In this document: one piece after another, positions 1 through 8,397 of the stretch
Numbering within the stretch: the stretch's first letter is position 1
Layout of the letters: the number at the start of each line of letters is the position of its first letter
Assembly: GCA_964591175.1 (NCBI GenBank)
Contig: CAZQAF010000007.1
Coordinates: forward strand, 1-64,000
Direction of reading: 5' to 3'
Length of the DNA stretch: 64,000 nucleotides
From: UBA11574 sp964591175
Lineage (GTDB): Bacteria; Desulfobacterota; Desulfobacteria; Desulfobacterales; UBA11574
The notes under the pieces: model-generated
Seen by the model: only the letters and a program-made list of their open reading frames with translations
What the model was told of the DNA's origin: nothing
Database searches by the model: none
Program-made: the position numbers and the translations under genes

Positions 1-41
1 TAACGGTTTTTAACAGATGTTCATCCGGCTTCATGTTGCTT

Positions 42-187
42 AGAAGTGGTTTCAAAACCTCCCCTCGGTCTCAATCTCTGTGTTAAACTGTGATGTCCAA
101 TCCTCGAAATATTCCCGATATTCCTGCGGTTGGCCTTCACAGTTTGCCTTGACCTTGAACCCGATTGAAGGTTTTGAAACCACTTCT
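42..187. repeat. Palindromic MITE-like repeat, copy A (146 bp)
   Basis: This is the shortest of three full copies of a repeat family; the others are at 8780-8994 and 22982-23171. It is bounded by an 18-bp terminal inverted repeat, agaagtggtttcaaaacc at 42-59 and its complement at 170-187. Inside it a 9-bp stem is formed by AAACTGTGA (85-93) and TCACAGTTT (137-145), around the conserved core tcctcgaaatattcccgat. It lacks the extra small hairpins seen in the other copies. It lies 25 bp downstream of the ftsK stop codon. Flanking dinucleotides are TA on the left and TC on the right if the inverted repeat is taken to start at GAAGTGG. Confidence 0.9.
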
Positions 188-212
188 CGGCTTTCAAGAT
201 CAATCATCAATC

Positions 213-2360
213 CTAAGGAATATCCTCATACCCTTTAACCAGAACTTCCCTTGGTTTTGCGCCGTCCGAAGGCCCCACGATGCCTTCTTTTTCCATCACT
301 TCGATAATACGGGCCGCCCGGTTGTAGCCGATACGCAAATGACGCTGAATCATGGATATTGAGGCATGCCCTGTTTTTGTGATGAGCGCCACGGCATCAT
401 CATATCTTTCATCATATTCTGTTACATCGGATTCATCATCCTCTTTTGGCGGCGCATTCAGGATGGACTTGTCGTATTCGGGGGCCTTTTGTTTTTTTAA
501 AAATTCAATGATTCTCGATAGTTCTTCTTCGGAAATAAAGGCGCCATGGATGCGCTGGAGTTTGGCCGCGCCGGGAGGCAGAAAGAGCATGTCACCGTTT
601 CCCAGTAGATTCTCAGCCCCGTTTGTATCGATGATCGTCCTGGAGTCTGTCTTTGAAGATACCTGAAATGTCAGCCGCGTCGGGAAATTGGCCTTAATAA
701 TTCCGGTGAGCACGTCCACGGACGGGCGTTGGGTGGCCAGAATCAAATGAATCCCGGCGGCTCTTGCCATCTGGGCAAGACGGGTCAGGGCGATCTCCAC
801 GTTTCTTGAGGCCGCCAGCATCAAGTCCGCAAGTTCATCAATGAGAATAACAAGATACGGCAGTTTCTCCGATTCCAAACTATCATCGGTTTTGGTCTCT
901 TTTTCGATTTTTTGGTTGTACTGCCGGATATGTCTCGATTTTTTTTCCGACAGGAGTTCATATCTTCGTTCCATTTCGCGAACCGCCCAGAAAAGCGCAT
1001 TGGTCGCTTTTTTGACATCGGTGACGACCGGTGTGATCAGGTGGGGGATTCCGTCATAACTTGAAAGCTCGATTCTTTTGGGATCAATCATAATGAGTTT
1101 GACGTCATCCGGGGTTGATTTGAAAAGCAGACTGCAAATCATGGCATTCAGCGCGACACTTTTGCCGCTGCCCGTTGCGCCTGCAATCAGAAGATGGGGC
1201 ATCTTCTCGAGTTCCGCAACAACGGGATTTCCAATGATATCTCGACCCAGGCAGATGGTGAGTTTCGATTTGGATTTTTCAAAGGCGCTTGATCCGACAA
1301 TTCCTTTGAACCTTACGACTGCTCTTGAAGCGTTGGGGAGTTCGATGCCGATGGCCGCTTTTCCGGGTATTGGCGCAACGATTCGGATGCTTATGGCTCT
1401 GAGCGCCAATGCAAGATCGTCGGTAAGATTGACGATTTTGTTGATTTTTACGCCCGGAGCAGGCTCATATTCAAAAGTGGTAATAACCGGTCCCGGAGAT
1501 ACGGCAACCACTTTTCCCATGACGTTGAAGTCTTCCAGTTTCTTTTCTAGAAGTTTCGACTGCATATTTAAATTTTCATCGTCGGCCGATGAAAGGTTTT
1601 CATCGAAATTGTCCAAAAGGTTTAAGGAAGGAAGCTGAAATCCGGCTCCGCTGTGCATAAAGTCAAATACTTCCTGTTTCGGCATCGGGGCTTGTTTTAT
1701 CGGTTGCGGTTCAGGAGACTTGATCGTGATTTTGGGTTTGTCTCTGGGAGTTTTTTCTTTGATCGTTCTCGATCGTTTTTTTGACTTTTTACGCTGTTCT
1801 TTCCATTTGATGATCAGAAGTTTCAATCGATCCGCAGAAAAAAGCACGGTTTGCCAGACCCGTTTTGCAAACCGTATCAGGGAAAATCCGGTTGCAAGAA
1901 TCAAACCGATAATCCATAACAGAATCAGGATGATCCCCCCGCCCATGACGTTTGAATACTTTACAAAAAATGATTTTAAAGGGATGCCGATAATTCCGCC
2001 GGAAGAAAATTTACTCCCGAATATAATGATATGATTGTGTTTGATGGCCAACAAACTCCCTGTGGTGATCATTAGGATGATCCCGCCGATAATTGTGGGA
2101 ATGATGGCTTTATTGGGATGATCGCCAAAAAAGTGGATGCTGATAAGAAGAAGCAGAATCGGTATCCAAAAGGATCCGAGGCCGAACAGGCCGATAAGGA
2201 TCCCCGCCAGCTGTGCGCCGAACAGGCCGAAAAAATTATGGATATGCCCGGCCGCCCGCGCAGTGTTGATCGAAGGATCCGTGGGGCTGTATGACAAAAG
2301 ACTGACAAGTGTTAAAATAACAAAGAAAAAGACTAATATACCGGCAATTTCTCTACGCAT
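213..2360 (-). CDS. ftsK: DNA translocase FtsK/SpoIIIE
   Basis: ATP-driven, membrane-anchored DNA pump that moves chromosome ends through the closing septum and helps resolve dimers. The 715-residue product has about four hydrophobic segments in the first 170 residues, then a short basic/proline linker, then the motor: Walker A GATGSGKS near residues 394-401 and a Walker B-like LVILIDELADLM. A C-terminal winged-helix gamma domain (GHASISMIQRHLRIGYNRA) reads KOPS-type DNA signals. The linker is short compared with E. coli FtsK, as in many non-enteric bacteria. I chose the ATG at 2360, which has AGGA 4 nt upstream, over a TTG at 2375. It follows rnj by 39 bp and is probably the last gene of plsC-rnj-ftsK; a palindromic repeat follows its stop. 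Confidence 0.97.
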   Translation of the reverse strand: MRREIAGILVFFFVILTLVSLLSYSPTDPSINTARAAGHIHNFFGLFGAQLAGILIGLFGLGSFWIPILLLLISIHFFGDHPNKAIIPTIIGGIILMITTGSLLAIKHNHIIIFGSKFSSGGIIGIPLKSFFVKYSNVMGGGIILILLWIIGLILATGFSLIRFAKRVWQTVLFSADRLKLLIIKWKEQRKKSKKRSRTIKEKTPRDKPKITIKSPEPQPIKQAPMPKQEVFDFMHSGAGFQLPSLNLLDNFDENLSSADDENLNMQSKLLEKKLEDFNVMGKVVAVSPGPVITTFEYEPAPGVKINKIVNLTDDLALALRAISIRIVAPIPGKAAIGIELPNASRAVVRFKGIVGSSAFEKSKSKLTICLGRDIIGNPVVAELEKMPHLLIAGATGSGKSVALNAMICSLLFKSTPDDVKLIMIDPKRIELSSYDGIPHLITPVVTDVKKATNALFWAVREMERRYELLSEKKSRHIRQYNQKIEKETKTDDSLESEKLPYLVILIDELADLMLAASRNVEIALTRLAQMARAAGIHLILATQRPSVDVLTGIIKANFPTRLTFQVSSKTDSRTIIDTNGAENLLGNGDMLFLPPGAAKLQRIHGAFISEEELSRIIEFLKKQKAPEYDKSILNAPPKEDDESDVTEYDERYDDAVALITKTGHASISMIQRHLRIGYNRAARIIEVMEKEGIVGPSDGAKPREVLVKGYEDIP

Positions 2361-2399
2361 CTTATCCTGCTTCAATAAAATATTTACAATCCTTAATTA

Positions 2400-4055
2400 C
2401 TAAACTTCCAAAATAAATGGGAGTATAACCGGCCGCCGTTTGATGGTAAAGGAAAAATATTTTCTCAAGGCTTTTTGTATTTGCGACCGGATTTTGTCGG
2501 CGCGCTCTGGAACCTCCGGGCCTATTTCTTCTACAATTTCAAGGATGACACACTTTGCATCTTCCAAAAGATGGCCGGTTTCGGTTTCAAACACAAAGCC
2601 TCGTGAAACGATTTCAGGTCCGAAAATAACAATGCCGGTCTCTTCGTCAAAGGCCATATTGACGACTACCAGGCCGTCTTCCGAAAGGTTTCGCCTTTCT
2701 TTGAGCACGCTTCTTCCAACGTCTCCGATACCTTTGCCGTCTATCAACACACGGCCTGTGACAACACTGTCGCAAACCCTGCCGCCATGTTCATCAAACG
2801 CGACAATCTGTCCGTTTTCAGCAAGTAGAATGTTTTGTTTTGAAATGCCAACCTGTTCGGCCAATCGTGAATGGAGAACCAGATGCCGGTATTCGCCGTG
2901 GATCGGAATAAAATATTTGGGTTTGGTCAGGTTTATCATCAGTTTTAATTCTTCCTGGAAGGCATGGCCTGACACATGGATCTGTGATATCTTTTCATAG
3001 ATAACATCGGCCCCCTGACGATACAAGTAATTGATAATCTTGGTGATGGCTTTTTCATTCCCGGGTATGAATTTTGAAGACAAAATGACCGTGTCTTCTT
3101 TTTTGATTTTTATCTGCTTGTGTGTTCCCGCCGCCATACGGGCAAGGGCCGCCATAGGCTCTCCCTGGCTGCCCGTGGTAATAATAACGATTTCTTCATC
3201 GGGGAAATCGTTGATCTGTGCGATATCGATCTCCATCTCTTCGGGGATATTGACGTATCCGAGTTCTTTTGCGATATTCACACTGGTTTCTATGCTTCTT
3301 CCGTTAAAGATGACTTTCCTGTTGATGGATCGTGCGATGTCGATGACCTGTTGAATCCGGGCAATGCTGGAGGCAAAAAGCCCGATAATGATACGGCCTT
3401 TCCGGCCGGCCGAAATCCTTCCCAGCGTGTCGCCGACCTCCTGGTCGGAGATGGTATATCCTTCCCTTTCGACATTCGTGGAATCGGAGAGAAGGGCCAG
3501 GACCCCTTTCTCTCCGTATTGTGCAAATTTGCTGACGTCGGTGATCATGCCGTCTCCGGACGTGTGGTTGATTTTAAAATCACCGGTATGGATAACGCGC
3601 CCCAACGGCGTGTTGACGGCGATCCCGACGCCATCCACCGCACTGTGGCAGACGCGGATAAATTCCAGCTCAAAAGCGCCGAATTTCAGTTTCGATCCCG
3701 GAGAGATTTTATTCAATAAAACCGGAGCAAAGATACCGTGTTCTTCAAGTCTGTTTCGCACGACGCCCAGCGTAAAGGGCGTACCGTAAACCGGCACATT
3801 CATCTCTTTGAGAAGATAGGGCAAGGCCCCGATATGATCTTCGTGGGCATGGGTCAAAACAACGCCAAGGACATTCGATTTTTTTTGTTTGATATATGTC
3901 ATGTCGGGAATGACGTAATCGATGCCCAGCATATAATCTTCCGGAAACATGAGTCCGGCGTCAACGATAAATGTCGACTCGCCGTATTCAAAAACCATCA
4001 TGTTCAGTCCGATTTCTCCCAAACCGCCAAGGGGAATTATTTTCATTATATTCAT
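2400..4055 (-). CDS. rnj: Ribonuclease J family metallo-beta-lactamase RNase
   Basis: Cytoplasmic 5'-3' exo- and endoribonuclease for mRNA decay and rRNA maturation. The 551-residue length is normal for the family. The N-terminus IPLGGLGEIGLNMMVFEYG is typical, and the zinc-binding signature THAHEDHIGALPYLL is present, as are HTGDFKI and SDSTNVEREGYT. The beta-CASP region has GSQGEPMAAL and HVSGHAFQEELKLMI, and a C-terminal dimerisation domain follows. The start at 4055 overlaps the plsC stop as ATGA, which suggests translational coupling; MKIIPLGG at 4046 is an alternative start. RNase J and a membrane acyltransferase have no obvious shared pathway, so the grouping may be a growth-linked housekeeping operon. 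Confidence 0.97.
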   Translation of the reverse strand: MNIMKIIPLGGLGEIGLNMMVFEYGESTFIVDAGLMFPEDYMLGIDYVIPDMTYIKQKKSNVLGVVLTHAHEDHIGALPYLLKEMNVPVYGTPFTLGVVRNRLEEHGIFAPVLLNKISPGSKLKFGAFELEFIRVCHSAVDGVGIAVNTPLGRVIHTGDFKINHTSGDGMITDVSKFAQYGEKGVLALLSDSTNVEREGYTISDQEVGDTLGRISAGRKGRIIIGLFASSIARIQQVIDIARSINRKVIFNGRSIETSVNIAKELGYVNIPEEMEIDIAQINDFPDEEIVIITTGSQGEPMAALARMAAGTHKQIKIKKEDTVILSSKFIPGNEKAITKIINYLYRQGADVIYEKISQIHVSGHAFQEELKLMINLTKPKYFIPIHGEYRHLVLHSRLAEQVGISKQNILLAENGQIVAFDEHGGRVCDSVVTGRVLIDGKGIGDVGRSVLKERRNLSEDGLVVVNMAFDEETGIVIFGPEIVSRGFVFETETGHLLEDAKCVILEIVEEIGPEVPERADKIRSQIQKALRKYFSFTIKRRPVILPFILEV

Positions 4056-4768
4056 CTGTTCTTTTTGCCTTTTTCATAGGATTCCAGAATGATATTTCGG
4101 ACCTTTTTTATCAGATCCTCTTTTGTTTTTCTGGTGTAAATAGAGGATCTTATGGGTTTTGTGATTTCAAGGGTCACTTTTCCGGATCTAATGGAGATCT
4201 CCTTTGTGGGCATGATCTGATCGGTTCCATGAATGATGATGGGGACAATGGAAACACCCGAATCCACGGCCAAAAAAAATCCTCCTTTTTTAAACGGCTG
4301 GATCTTGCGGGTGCGGCTGCGAGTGCCTTCGGGAAAGATGATGACAGATACGCCGTTTCTAATAATGTTTGCCGCCTGATTCAGACTTTCTATGGCGGAG
4401 CTCCGATCCGAACGGTCGATACTGATATAACCGGCGCTTTTCATGGCATGGCCGAAAATCGGTATTTTGTAGAGTTCGGCTTTGGCAAGCCATCTGAATT
4501 GAACGGGAAGATACGCCTGGAGAACCGGAATGTCGAAATTGCTCATATGGTTGGGCATGTAGATATAGGACTTTCCGGGTTTCAAGTTGGAGAGGCCCTT
4601 TACGGTGACCCTGATGTCACTTATCGCCAGAATGCATTTTGCCCAAATCCTTCCAACTTTGTGCACAGTGTCGCCACCGACTTTGAAAAAGGAGAGCACG
4701 ATCACCATCACAGCCATAAAGGCGGTTACAAAGGTAATTTCTAAAATGATGATTGAAGTACGTATCAT
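4052..4768 (-). CDS. plsC: 1-acyl-sn-glycerol-3-phosphate acyltransferase
   Basis: Acylates lysophosphatidic acid to phosphatidic acid at the inner membrane during phospholipid synthesis. The 238-residue protein starts with a hydrophobic anchor (about residues 5-30). It then shows the acyltransferase motifs in order: NHMSNFD (the HX4D catalytic motif), the KAELYKIPIFGHAM region, and FPEGTRSRT, which binds the glycerol phosphate. A final VPIIIHGTDQIMP matches block IV. The stop codon overlaps the rnj start by 4 bp. The assignment to the PlsC family is firm; the exact acyl donor (acyl-ACP or acyl-CoA) cannot be read from sequence. Confidence 0.95.
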   Translation of the reverse strand: MIRTSIIILEITFVTAFMAVMVIVLSFFKVGGDTVHKVGRIWAKCILAISDIRVTVKGLSNLKPGKSYIYMPNHMSNFDIPVLQAYLPVQFRWLAKAELYKIPIFGHAMKSAGYISIDRSDRSSAIESLNQAANIIRNGVSVIIFPEGTRSRTRKIQPFKKGGFFLAVDSGVSIVPIIIHGTDQIMPTKEISIRSGKVTLEITKPIRSSIYTRKTKEDLIKKVRNIILESYEKGKKNR

Positions 4769-4843
4769 GCAAACATCAAAAACGGTTCACCGGAACCGAT
4801 CGGTTCCTATCAGCGGCTCGGGGCAAACGTTTCATCGTTGAAG

Positions 4844-5176
4844 CTATGTTGTTATTCCGAGCTCATCACACATGGCGTCTGCAAGCCGGATCAGCCAATT
4901 GCGCTGGGTGTCGGTTGCATACCCCATGCAACTGCAGCGCATTCTATTTTGGGTCCGTATCAACATTTCAAAGCTGATGAGGTTGGGTTCCAGGTCAACA
5001 GCAATGTAAAAGGGCTGACAGTCGGCATGCGCTTTCTGAATTTCAGTGAGGATTTTCCCATCAAGCGGTATCCAGTAGATGCCGTTCACATCGGAAGAAA
5101 GAAAATTTTTCTCCATATAAGCTTTAATCAATTCATAATCTTTTTGTCTGAGTTCATCAATAACGTATTGTTTCAT
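4844..5176 (-). CDS. Hypothetical protein, 110 aa
   Basis: I do not recognise this family. The protein is soluble and mixed alpha/beta, beginning MKQYVIDELRQKDYELIKAY. The middle segment WIPLDGKIL..FYIAVDL looks like beta strands. The C-terminal part has three cysteines (RMRCSCMGYAT and ADAMCDELGI). There is no signal peptide or membrane segment. I chose the ATG at 5176 rather than a longer in-frame start at 5245, because the extra 23 residues do not look like part of the fold; no strong Shine-Dalgarno is seen for either. It lies 75 bp upstream of plsC on the same strand and may head that operon. An overlapping plus-strand ORF (4838-5407) has no protein-like character. Confidence 0.6.
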   Translation of the reverse strand: MKQYVIDELRQKDYELIKAYMEKNFLSSDVNGIYWIPLDGKILTEIQKAHADCQPFYIAVDLEPNLISFEMLIRTQNRMRCSCMGYATDTQRNWLIRLADAMCDELGITT

Positions 5177-5384
5177 AAAAATAAAATTATCACAGTTTAC
5201 CGCAACGCGCAAGATGTATATTGGCATAGATTTCAAAACTTTCAACGTGTGATTTTTATGGTTTTTGCCGCTGTGTCGATGCGATCGTATCTTGATTGCC
5301 GGATCCGGGGGTGCTACGATATTCGAATTGATATGCCGGAAATTAGGAAAGAGAAAATAGGAAATGGGAAAGAGGATAAGGTCT

Positions 5385-5561
5385 ATAACAAGAAGTTAGG
5401 ACGCTAAGAAGGTTGAAGGTGAGATTCAGCCGTCACAGCCATAGGCTACTATCCGGCCTTCGAAGCCTTACTACCGCGGATTAGGCTGGTGCAGTCGGCA
5501 AGTCGGCATATCCGAGAATTTCAGATCTTCTGATTTTCTAACCTTCTTAATTTCTTGTTAT
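5385..5561. repeat. Imperfect inverted repeat in a 460-bp gene-free interval
   Basis: The gene-free interval 5177-5636 holds this element. An outer arm ataacaagaa (5385-5394) is complementary to ttcttgttat (5552-5561). An inner arm taagaaggtt (5405-5414) is complementary to aaccttctta (5540-5549). The two arms are offset by ten unpaired bases on the left. The interior is more GC-rich than its flanks. It could be a decayed MITE, a structured RNA, or a terminator-like element. I see no ORF in it, and the rest of the interval shows only weak promoter-like AT-rich sequence ahead of the M48 gene. Confidence 0.6.
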
Positions 5562-5636
5562 CCAAAAGCATTTTATCTTCAAAATTAATCTGTTGTCCAT
5601 TTTCTAATCAATCCTTAAAACACGTATAGGTGCCGC

Positions 5637-6902
5637 ATGATTTCGTTTAATGGATATTTGATTGCCTATATCTTAATCTATCTTCTCACCGTGACCATGA
5701 AAATGATGATTGCGAGGATCAACACCACATATCTTGCCAAATACGGCAAAACGGTTCCCGTTGATCTTCAAGGCGTGATCGATGAGGCAAAACTGGAAGA
5801 GATCGTTCGATATACATCCGATAATACACGATTTAGCCTTGTTCAAAAAAGTGTCACCAAAGTTTTTTTTCTTTTTATCATTATTTCGGGTATTCTCCCA
5901 TGGCTCGTAGATCGTTTGAAGCACATGAATTTTATTGCGGCGGGTTTGATCTTTTTTGCCGTTATCGGTCTGACGGAAGTGTTAGCCGGCCTGCCGTTTG
6001 ATTATTATCACACCTTTGTCATCGAAGAAAGGCACGGTTTTAATACAAAAACGGTCAAAATATGGATCTTGGATCTGATCAAATCCCTGCTGGTGATGAT
6101 TGTTTTGGGCGGTTTGCTCCTTTGTGCACTTCTTCTCCTGTTAAAATATACCGGAAAGGACTGGTGGATTTGGTCGTGGGCTGTTTTTTTATGTTTCCAA
6201 TTGCTCATAACGGTCCTTTATCCCATTGTTATTGAGCCGCTTTTCAATAAATTCACCCCCCTTGAAGCGGGCGATCTTAAAACCGACATTGAGCAGCTCG
6301 TCAAAAAAGAGGGGTTCAAAATTGAAGGGGTCTATCAGATGGACGCCACCCGGAGAACCCGACATACCAATGCCTATTTTTCGGGAATCGGGAAAGCCAG
6401 GCGGATCGTGTTGTTCGATTCTTTGGTCGAATCTCACAGCCACCAGGAAATTCTATCGATTCTGGCACATGAGATTGGACATATGAAAAAAAACCATATT
6501 AAAAAGCAACTGGTTATCGCCGGCTTGGTGTCTCTTTTGATTTTTTATGCGGCATCAAAGCTGATGACAAGCCGTGTGATGTATGTCAGTTTTGGCTTTT
6601 CACACATGCCCTACTATGTGGGCCTATTTTTAGCGGGGATTCTATGGGAGCCCGTGAGCTTTTTTCTATCGCCCATTGGCATGGCGATTTCCAGAAAATT
6701 CGAAAGGGAAGCGGATATTTATTCCTTTCAGGTCTTAAAGCGTGCACAACCTCTTGCCGGGGCGTTGAAGAAAATGGCTAAAGAAAACCTTTCAAACCTC
6801 ATGCCGCATCCGGTCTATGTTTTTTTCAATTATTCTCACCCGCCATTGCTCGAAAGGATCAAGTTTATTGAAGCACTTGAAGGTCCGGAAGATCGAAAGT
6901 GA
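5637..6902 (+). CDS. M48 family (Ste24/CAAX prenyl-protease-like) membrane metalloprotease
   Basis: Integral-membrane zinc endopeptidase of the Ste24 type, thought to act in bacterial membrane-protein quality control. The 421-residue protein has several hydrophobic segments, the order expected for M48A. The zinc motif HEIGH (LAHEIGHMKKNH, near residue 278) is followed by the third-ligand region KFEREADIYSF. The conserved FDYYHTFVIEERHGFN and PIVIEPLFNKFTPL precede the active site, as in Ste24. The length and seven-helix-like pattern match Ste24 rather than the shorter HtpX. The ATG at 5637 has AGGTG about 5 nt upstream. It stands alone, with an 11-bp-stem hairpin between its end and the convergent ferredoxin gene. 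Confidence 0.93.
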   Translation: MISFNGYLIAYILIYLLTVTMKMMIARINTTYLAKYGKTVPVDLQGVIDEAKLEEIVRYTSDNTRFSLVQKSVTKVFFLFIIISGILPWLVDRLKHMNFIAAGLIFFAVIGLTEVLAGLPFDYYHTFVIEERHGFNTKTVKIWILDLIKSLLVMIVLGGLLLCALLLLLKYTGKDWWIWSWAVFLCFQLLITVLYPIVIEPLFNKFTPLEAGDLKTDIEQLVKKEGFKIEGVYQMDATRRTRHTNAYFSGIGKARRIVLFDSLVESHSHQEILSILAHEIGHMKKNHIKKQLVIAGLVSLLIFYAASKLMTSRVMYVSFGFSHMPYYVGLFLAGILWEPVSFFLSPIGMAISRKFEREADIYSFQVLKRAQPLAGALKKMAKENLSNLMPHPVYVFFNYSHPPLLERIKFIEALEGPEDRK

Positions 6903-6945
6903 GACCTTAAAAAAAATTACGCGGAGATTGAATCCAGGGGGAATT

Positions 6946-6976
6946 GTTCCCTGGTCGGGGAAAAAGACCAGGGAAC
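6946..6976. terminator. Bidirectional hairpin between M48 protease and ferredoxin
   Basis: A perfect 11-bp inverted repeat, gttccctggtc (6946-6956) and gaccagggaac (6966-6976), with a 9-nt loop. It lies between two convergent genes, 43 bp after the protease stop and 15 bp after the ferredoxin stop. There is no clean T-tract on either side, so intrinsic termination is inferred from placement and stem strength. Confidence 0.7.
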
Positions 6977-6991
6977 ATATATGACATTTTA

Positions 6992-7180
6992 TTATGTCTC
7001 CTCCACTGTAATTGCACCGGGTTCGCAAACTTCAACACAACTTTCGCAACCCAGACATTCATCGGCATTTACAGGGACGGATTTGCCGTCTTCCATTTCA
7101 AACACTTCAACGGGGCAGACGTCCACACATTCTTCACAACCTTCACATTTGTCTTCATCAACAGTAGGGATAAAAGCCAT
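6992..7180 (-). CDS. 2x[4Fe-4S] ferredoxin
   Basis: Small soluble electron carrier for anaerobic redox enzymes. The 62-residue protein contains two clusters: CEGCEECVDVCP with the classic CxxCxxCxxxCP spacing, and CLGCESCVEVC with an EP in place of the final Pro. It is very acidic, as low-potential ferredoxins are. The start is well fixed by GGAGG about 7 nt upstream. It is monocistronic, with a convergent neighbour and an intergenic hairpin. Its partner enzyme cannot be told from the window. Confidence 0.97.
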   Translation of the reverse strand: MAFIPTVDEDKCEGCEECVDVCPVEVFEMEDGKSVPVNADECLGCESCVEVCEPGAITVEET

Positions 7181-7581
7181 TTTAAAAGCCTCCTTTCATA
7201 TAGTCATTTTATCGTTTAGATATCGTTTGGCCACGGCAAAAAAACACCGCTGCCTTTATCGGGCAAATTCCCGTCATCGGGCAAATTCCATATACCAATT
7301 GATTCGGTGAGTCAAGCCTTGTTATATATTTTTTTTACTTTTAAAAAACCGCTGATTTTATCTTTATAACTTGTTATAAACGATATTTTTTGGCGTTAAT
7401 TTCGGATTGGCTTTCTAAGGGGGGTCTATTGCAAATACAATTGATATTTCAATGGCTTATTTGCAACATAGATTTGGCGCATTAATTTTTTGTGTAGAAC
7501 TGTGGTGAAACAGGTGAAAGGTTTCACGGGCAAGCGCAGAGAAGTGTATTTTTCGATGAATGTCAATAAAAAGTTTGAGAA
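7181..7581. other. Gene-free interval with small repeats
   Basis: No ORF in this 401-bp interval looks like a gene. It contains a direct repeat atcgggcaaattcc at 7258-7271 and 7276-7289 (18-bp period). It also has a perfect 9-bp inverted repeat ttgcaaata (7429-7437) / tatttgcaa (7458-7466) with a 20-nt spacer, which could be an operator or a weak terminator for the minus-strand gene ending at 7582. The rest is AT-rich and presumably holds the ferredoxin promoter. Confidence 0.5.
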
Positions 7582-7833
7582 CTATTGAGTGGATGCGGCG
7601 TTAGAGGCGTAGCGTTTGGCAATTTTGTGATTCGATTTGTAGCAATCGAGACATGTGATGGAAAAATTTTCAGATGAAGTCTTATCTAAAATACCACCCA
7701 GCAAACCATACCCCCCTGAGGTCGATTCCACGACAACAGTGACGTTGCACCCGCAGTCTGCACATTTACCGTTAATTGTCATGGTCGATTTTCCAGGGTG
7801 AGCGTCAAATATTTTTTTCAGTACTTCTTTCAT
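7582..7833 (-). CDS. Small zinc-ribbon-like hypothetical protein, 83 aa
   Basis: Two Cys pairs, CADCGC near the N-terminus and CLDC near the C-terminus, flank about 40 residues and resemble a zinc-ribbon. A glycine-rich segment (SGGYGLLGGIL) sits between them. No other domain is recognised. The start ATG at 7833 is supported by GGAGGT 7 nt upstream; GTG codons further upstream (7836, 7842) are less likely. It lies 34 bp downstream of another tiny gene on the same strand and is probably the last of a three-gene unit (8397 to 7582). Function unknown; metal binding is inferred from the cysteine spacing only. Confidence 0.65.
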   Translation of the reverse strand: MKEVLKKIFDAHPGKSTMTINGKCADCGCNVTVVVESTSGGYGLLGGILDKTSSENFSITCLDCYKSNHKIAKRYASNAASTQ

Positions 7834-7867
7834 CACAGCCACCTCCGCGGGTTGTGGCCAAAATCAC

Positions 7868-8029
7868 TTAGGGATGTTCACCTTTGCATATCCTTGGTTT
7901 TTGTCTTCTATCGAGACCGCTTCTCCTTTCTTTGCTGAATCTCCGTTCGGGAATATGTACGTCGTAAGAAAATTGTCGCCGGTCAATCCCCAGACGGCGA
8001 CCTCCGTTGTCCCTGATATATTCCGCCAT
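7868..8029 (-). CDS. Small Arg-rich protein with G-x-DRR repeats, 53 aa
   Basis: This short ORF translates to a very basic 53-residue protein. It contains LGIDRRQFSYDVHIPERR and then SGLDRRQKPR. The pattern of repeated G-x-DRR with a central Y-x-x-HIPERR is familiar from small uncharacterised proteins of deltaproteobacteria, which is why I call it real despite its size and the lack of a strong Shine-Dalgarno before the ATG at 8029. It sits 32 bp after the 111-aa gene and 34 bp before the zinc-ribbon gene on the same strand. Nucleic-acid binding or a phosphate/c-di-GMP-binding role would be guesses. Confidence 0.65.
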   Translation of the reverse strand: MAEYIRDNGGRRLGIDRRQFSYDVHIPERRFSKERRSGLDRRQKPRICKGEHP

Positions 8030-8061
8030 GCTGTTATAAATATTTTTTAATATTCAAAAAA

Positions 8062-8397
8062 TTATAATCGCTGACTCCGATCCTCAACAATGGACAGCCC
8101 GACAAGAAAATGTCCTGTAAATACATTATGAGAATTTTTTGAAATAATTTGTGTTTTTAATAGCTTATTGGGTTTTGACAATCCAGGGGAGTGGTATTCC
8201 ATGTATAAAATATCACCAACCTCGAGCTGTTCGGACACACAGGAATCTTCCTTGACGAGAATGCATGGCTCGTTTGTGGATTTGTTTCTTAATTTGAATA
8301 GATAAACCGGTCCCCTGCCATTTAAGGAGAACTGGACGCTGAAGAATTTGTCCAGAATATTTTTAGATTCAGATCTGTTTTCAGCCAAATTGTCCAA
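8062..8397 (-). CDS. Small PilZ-like hypothetical protein, 111 aa
   Basis: The protein looks all-beta: SVQFSLNGRGPVYLFKLRNKS, then GDILYMEYHSPG, and a final GHFLVGLSIVE. This layout resembles a PilZ-like barrel, but the c-di-GMP motif RxxxR...D/NxSxxG is not clear. The start is set by a strong AAAGGAGG 5 nt before TTG at 8397; a TTG at 8424 lies upstream of that ribosome site and is rejected. It is the first of three closely spaced tiny genes on the minus strand. A promoter candidate lies about 150 bp upstream. Function is not established. Confidence 0.65.
   Translation of the reverse strand: MDNLAENRSESKNILDKFFSVQFSLNGRGPVYLFKLRNKSTNEPCILVKEDSCVSEQLEVGDILYMEYHSPGLSKPNKLLKTQIISKNSHNVFTGHFLVGLSIVEDRSQRL

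Noticed and set aside
4838..5407. Plus-strand ORF of 189 aa opposite the 110-aa gene
   Set aside because: No domain-like pattern, poor start context; the minus-strand frame has better protein character.
7258..7289. Possible CRISPR or tandem array from the 18-bp-period repeat
   Set aside because: Only two units of 14 bp with a 4-bp gap; far too short for an array.
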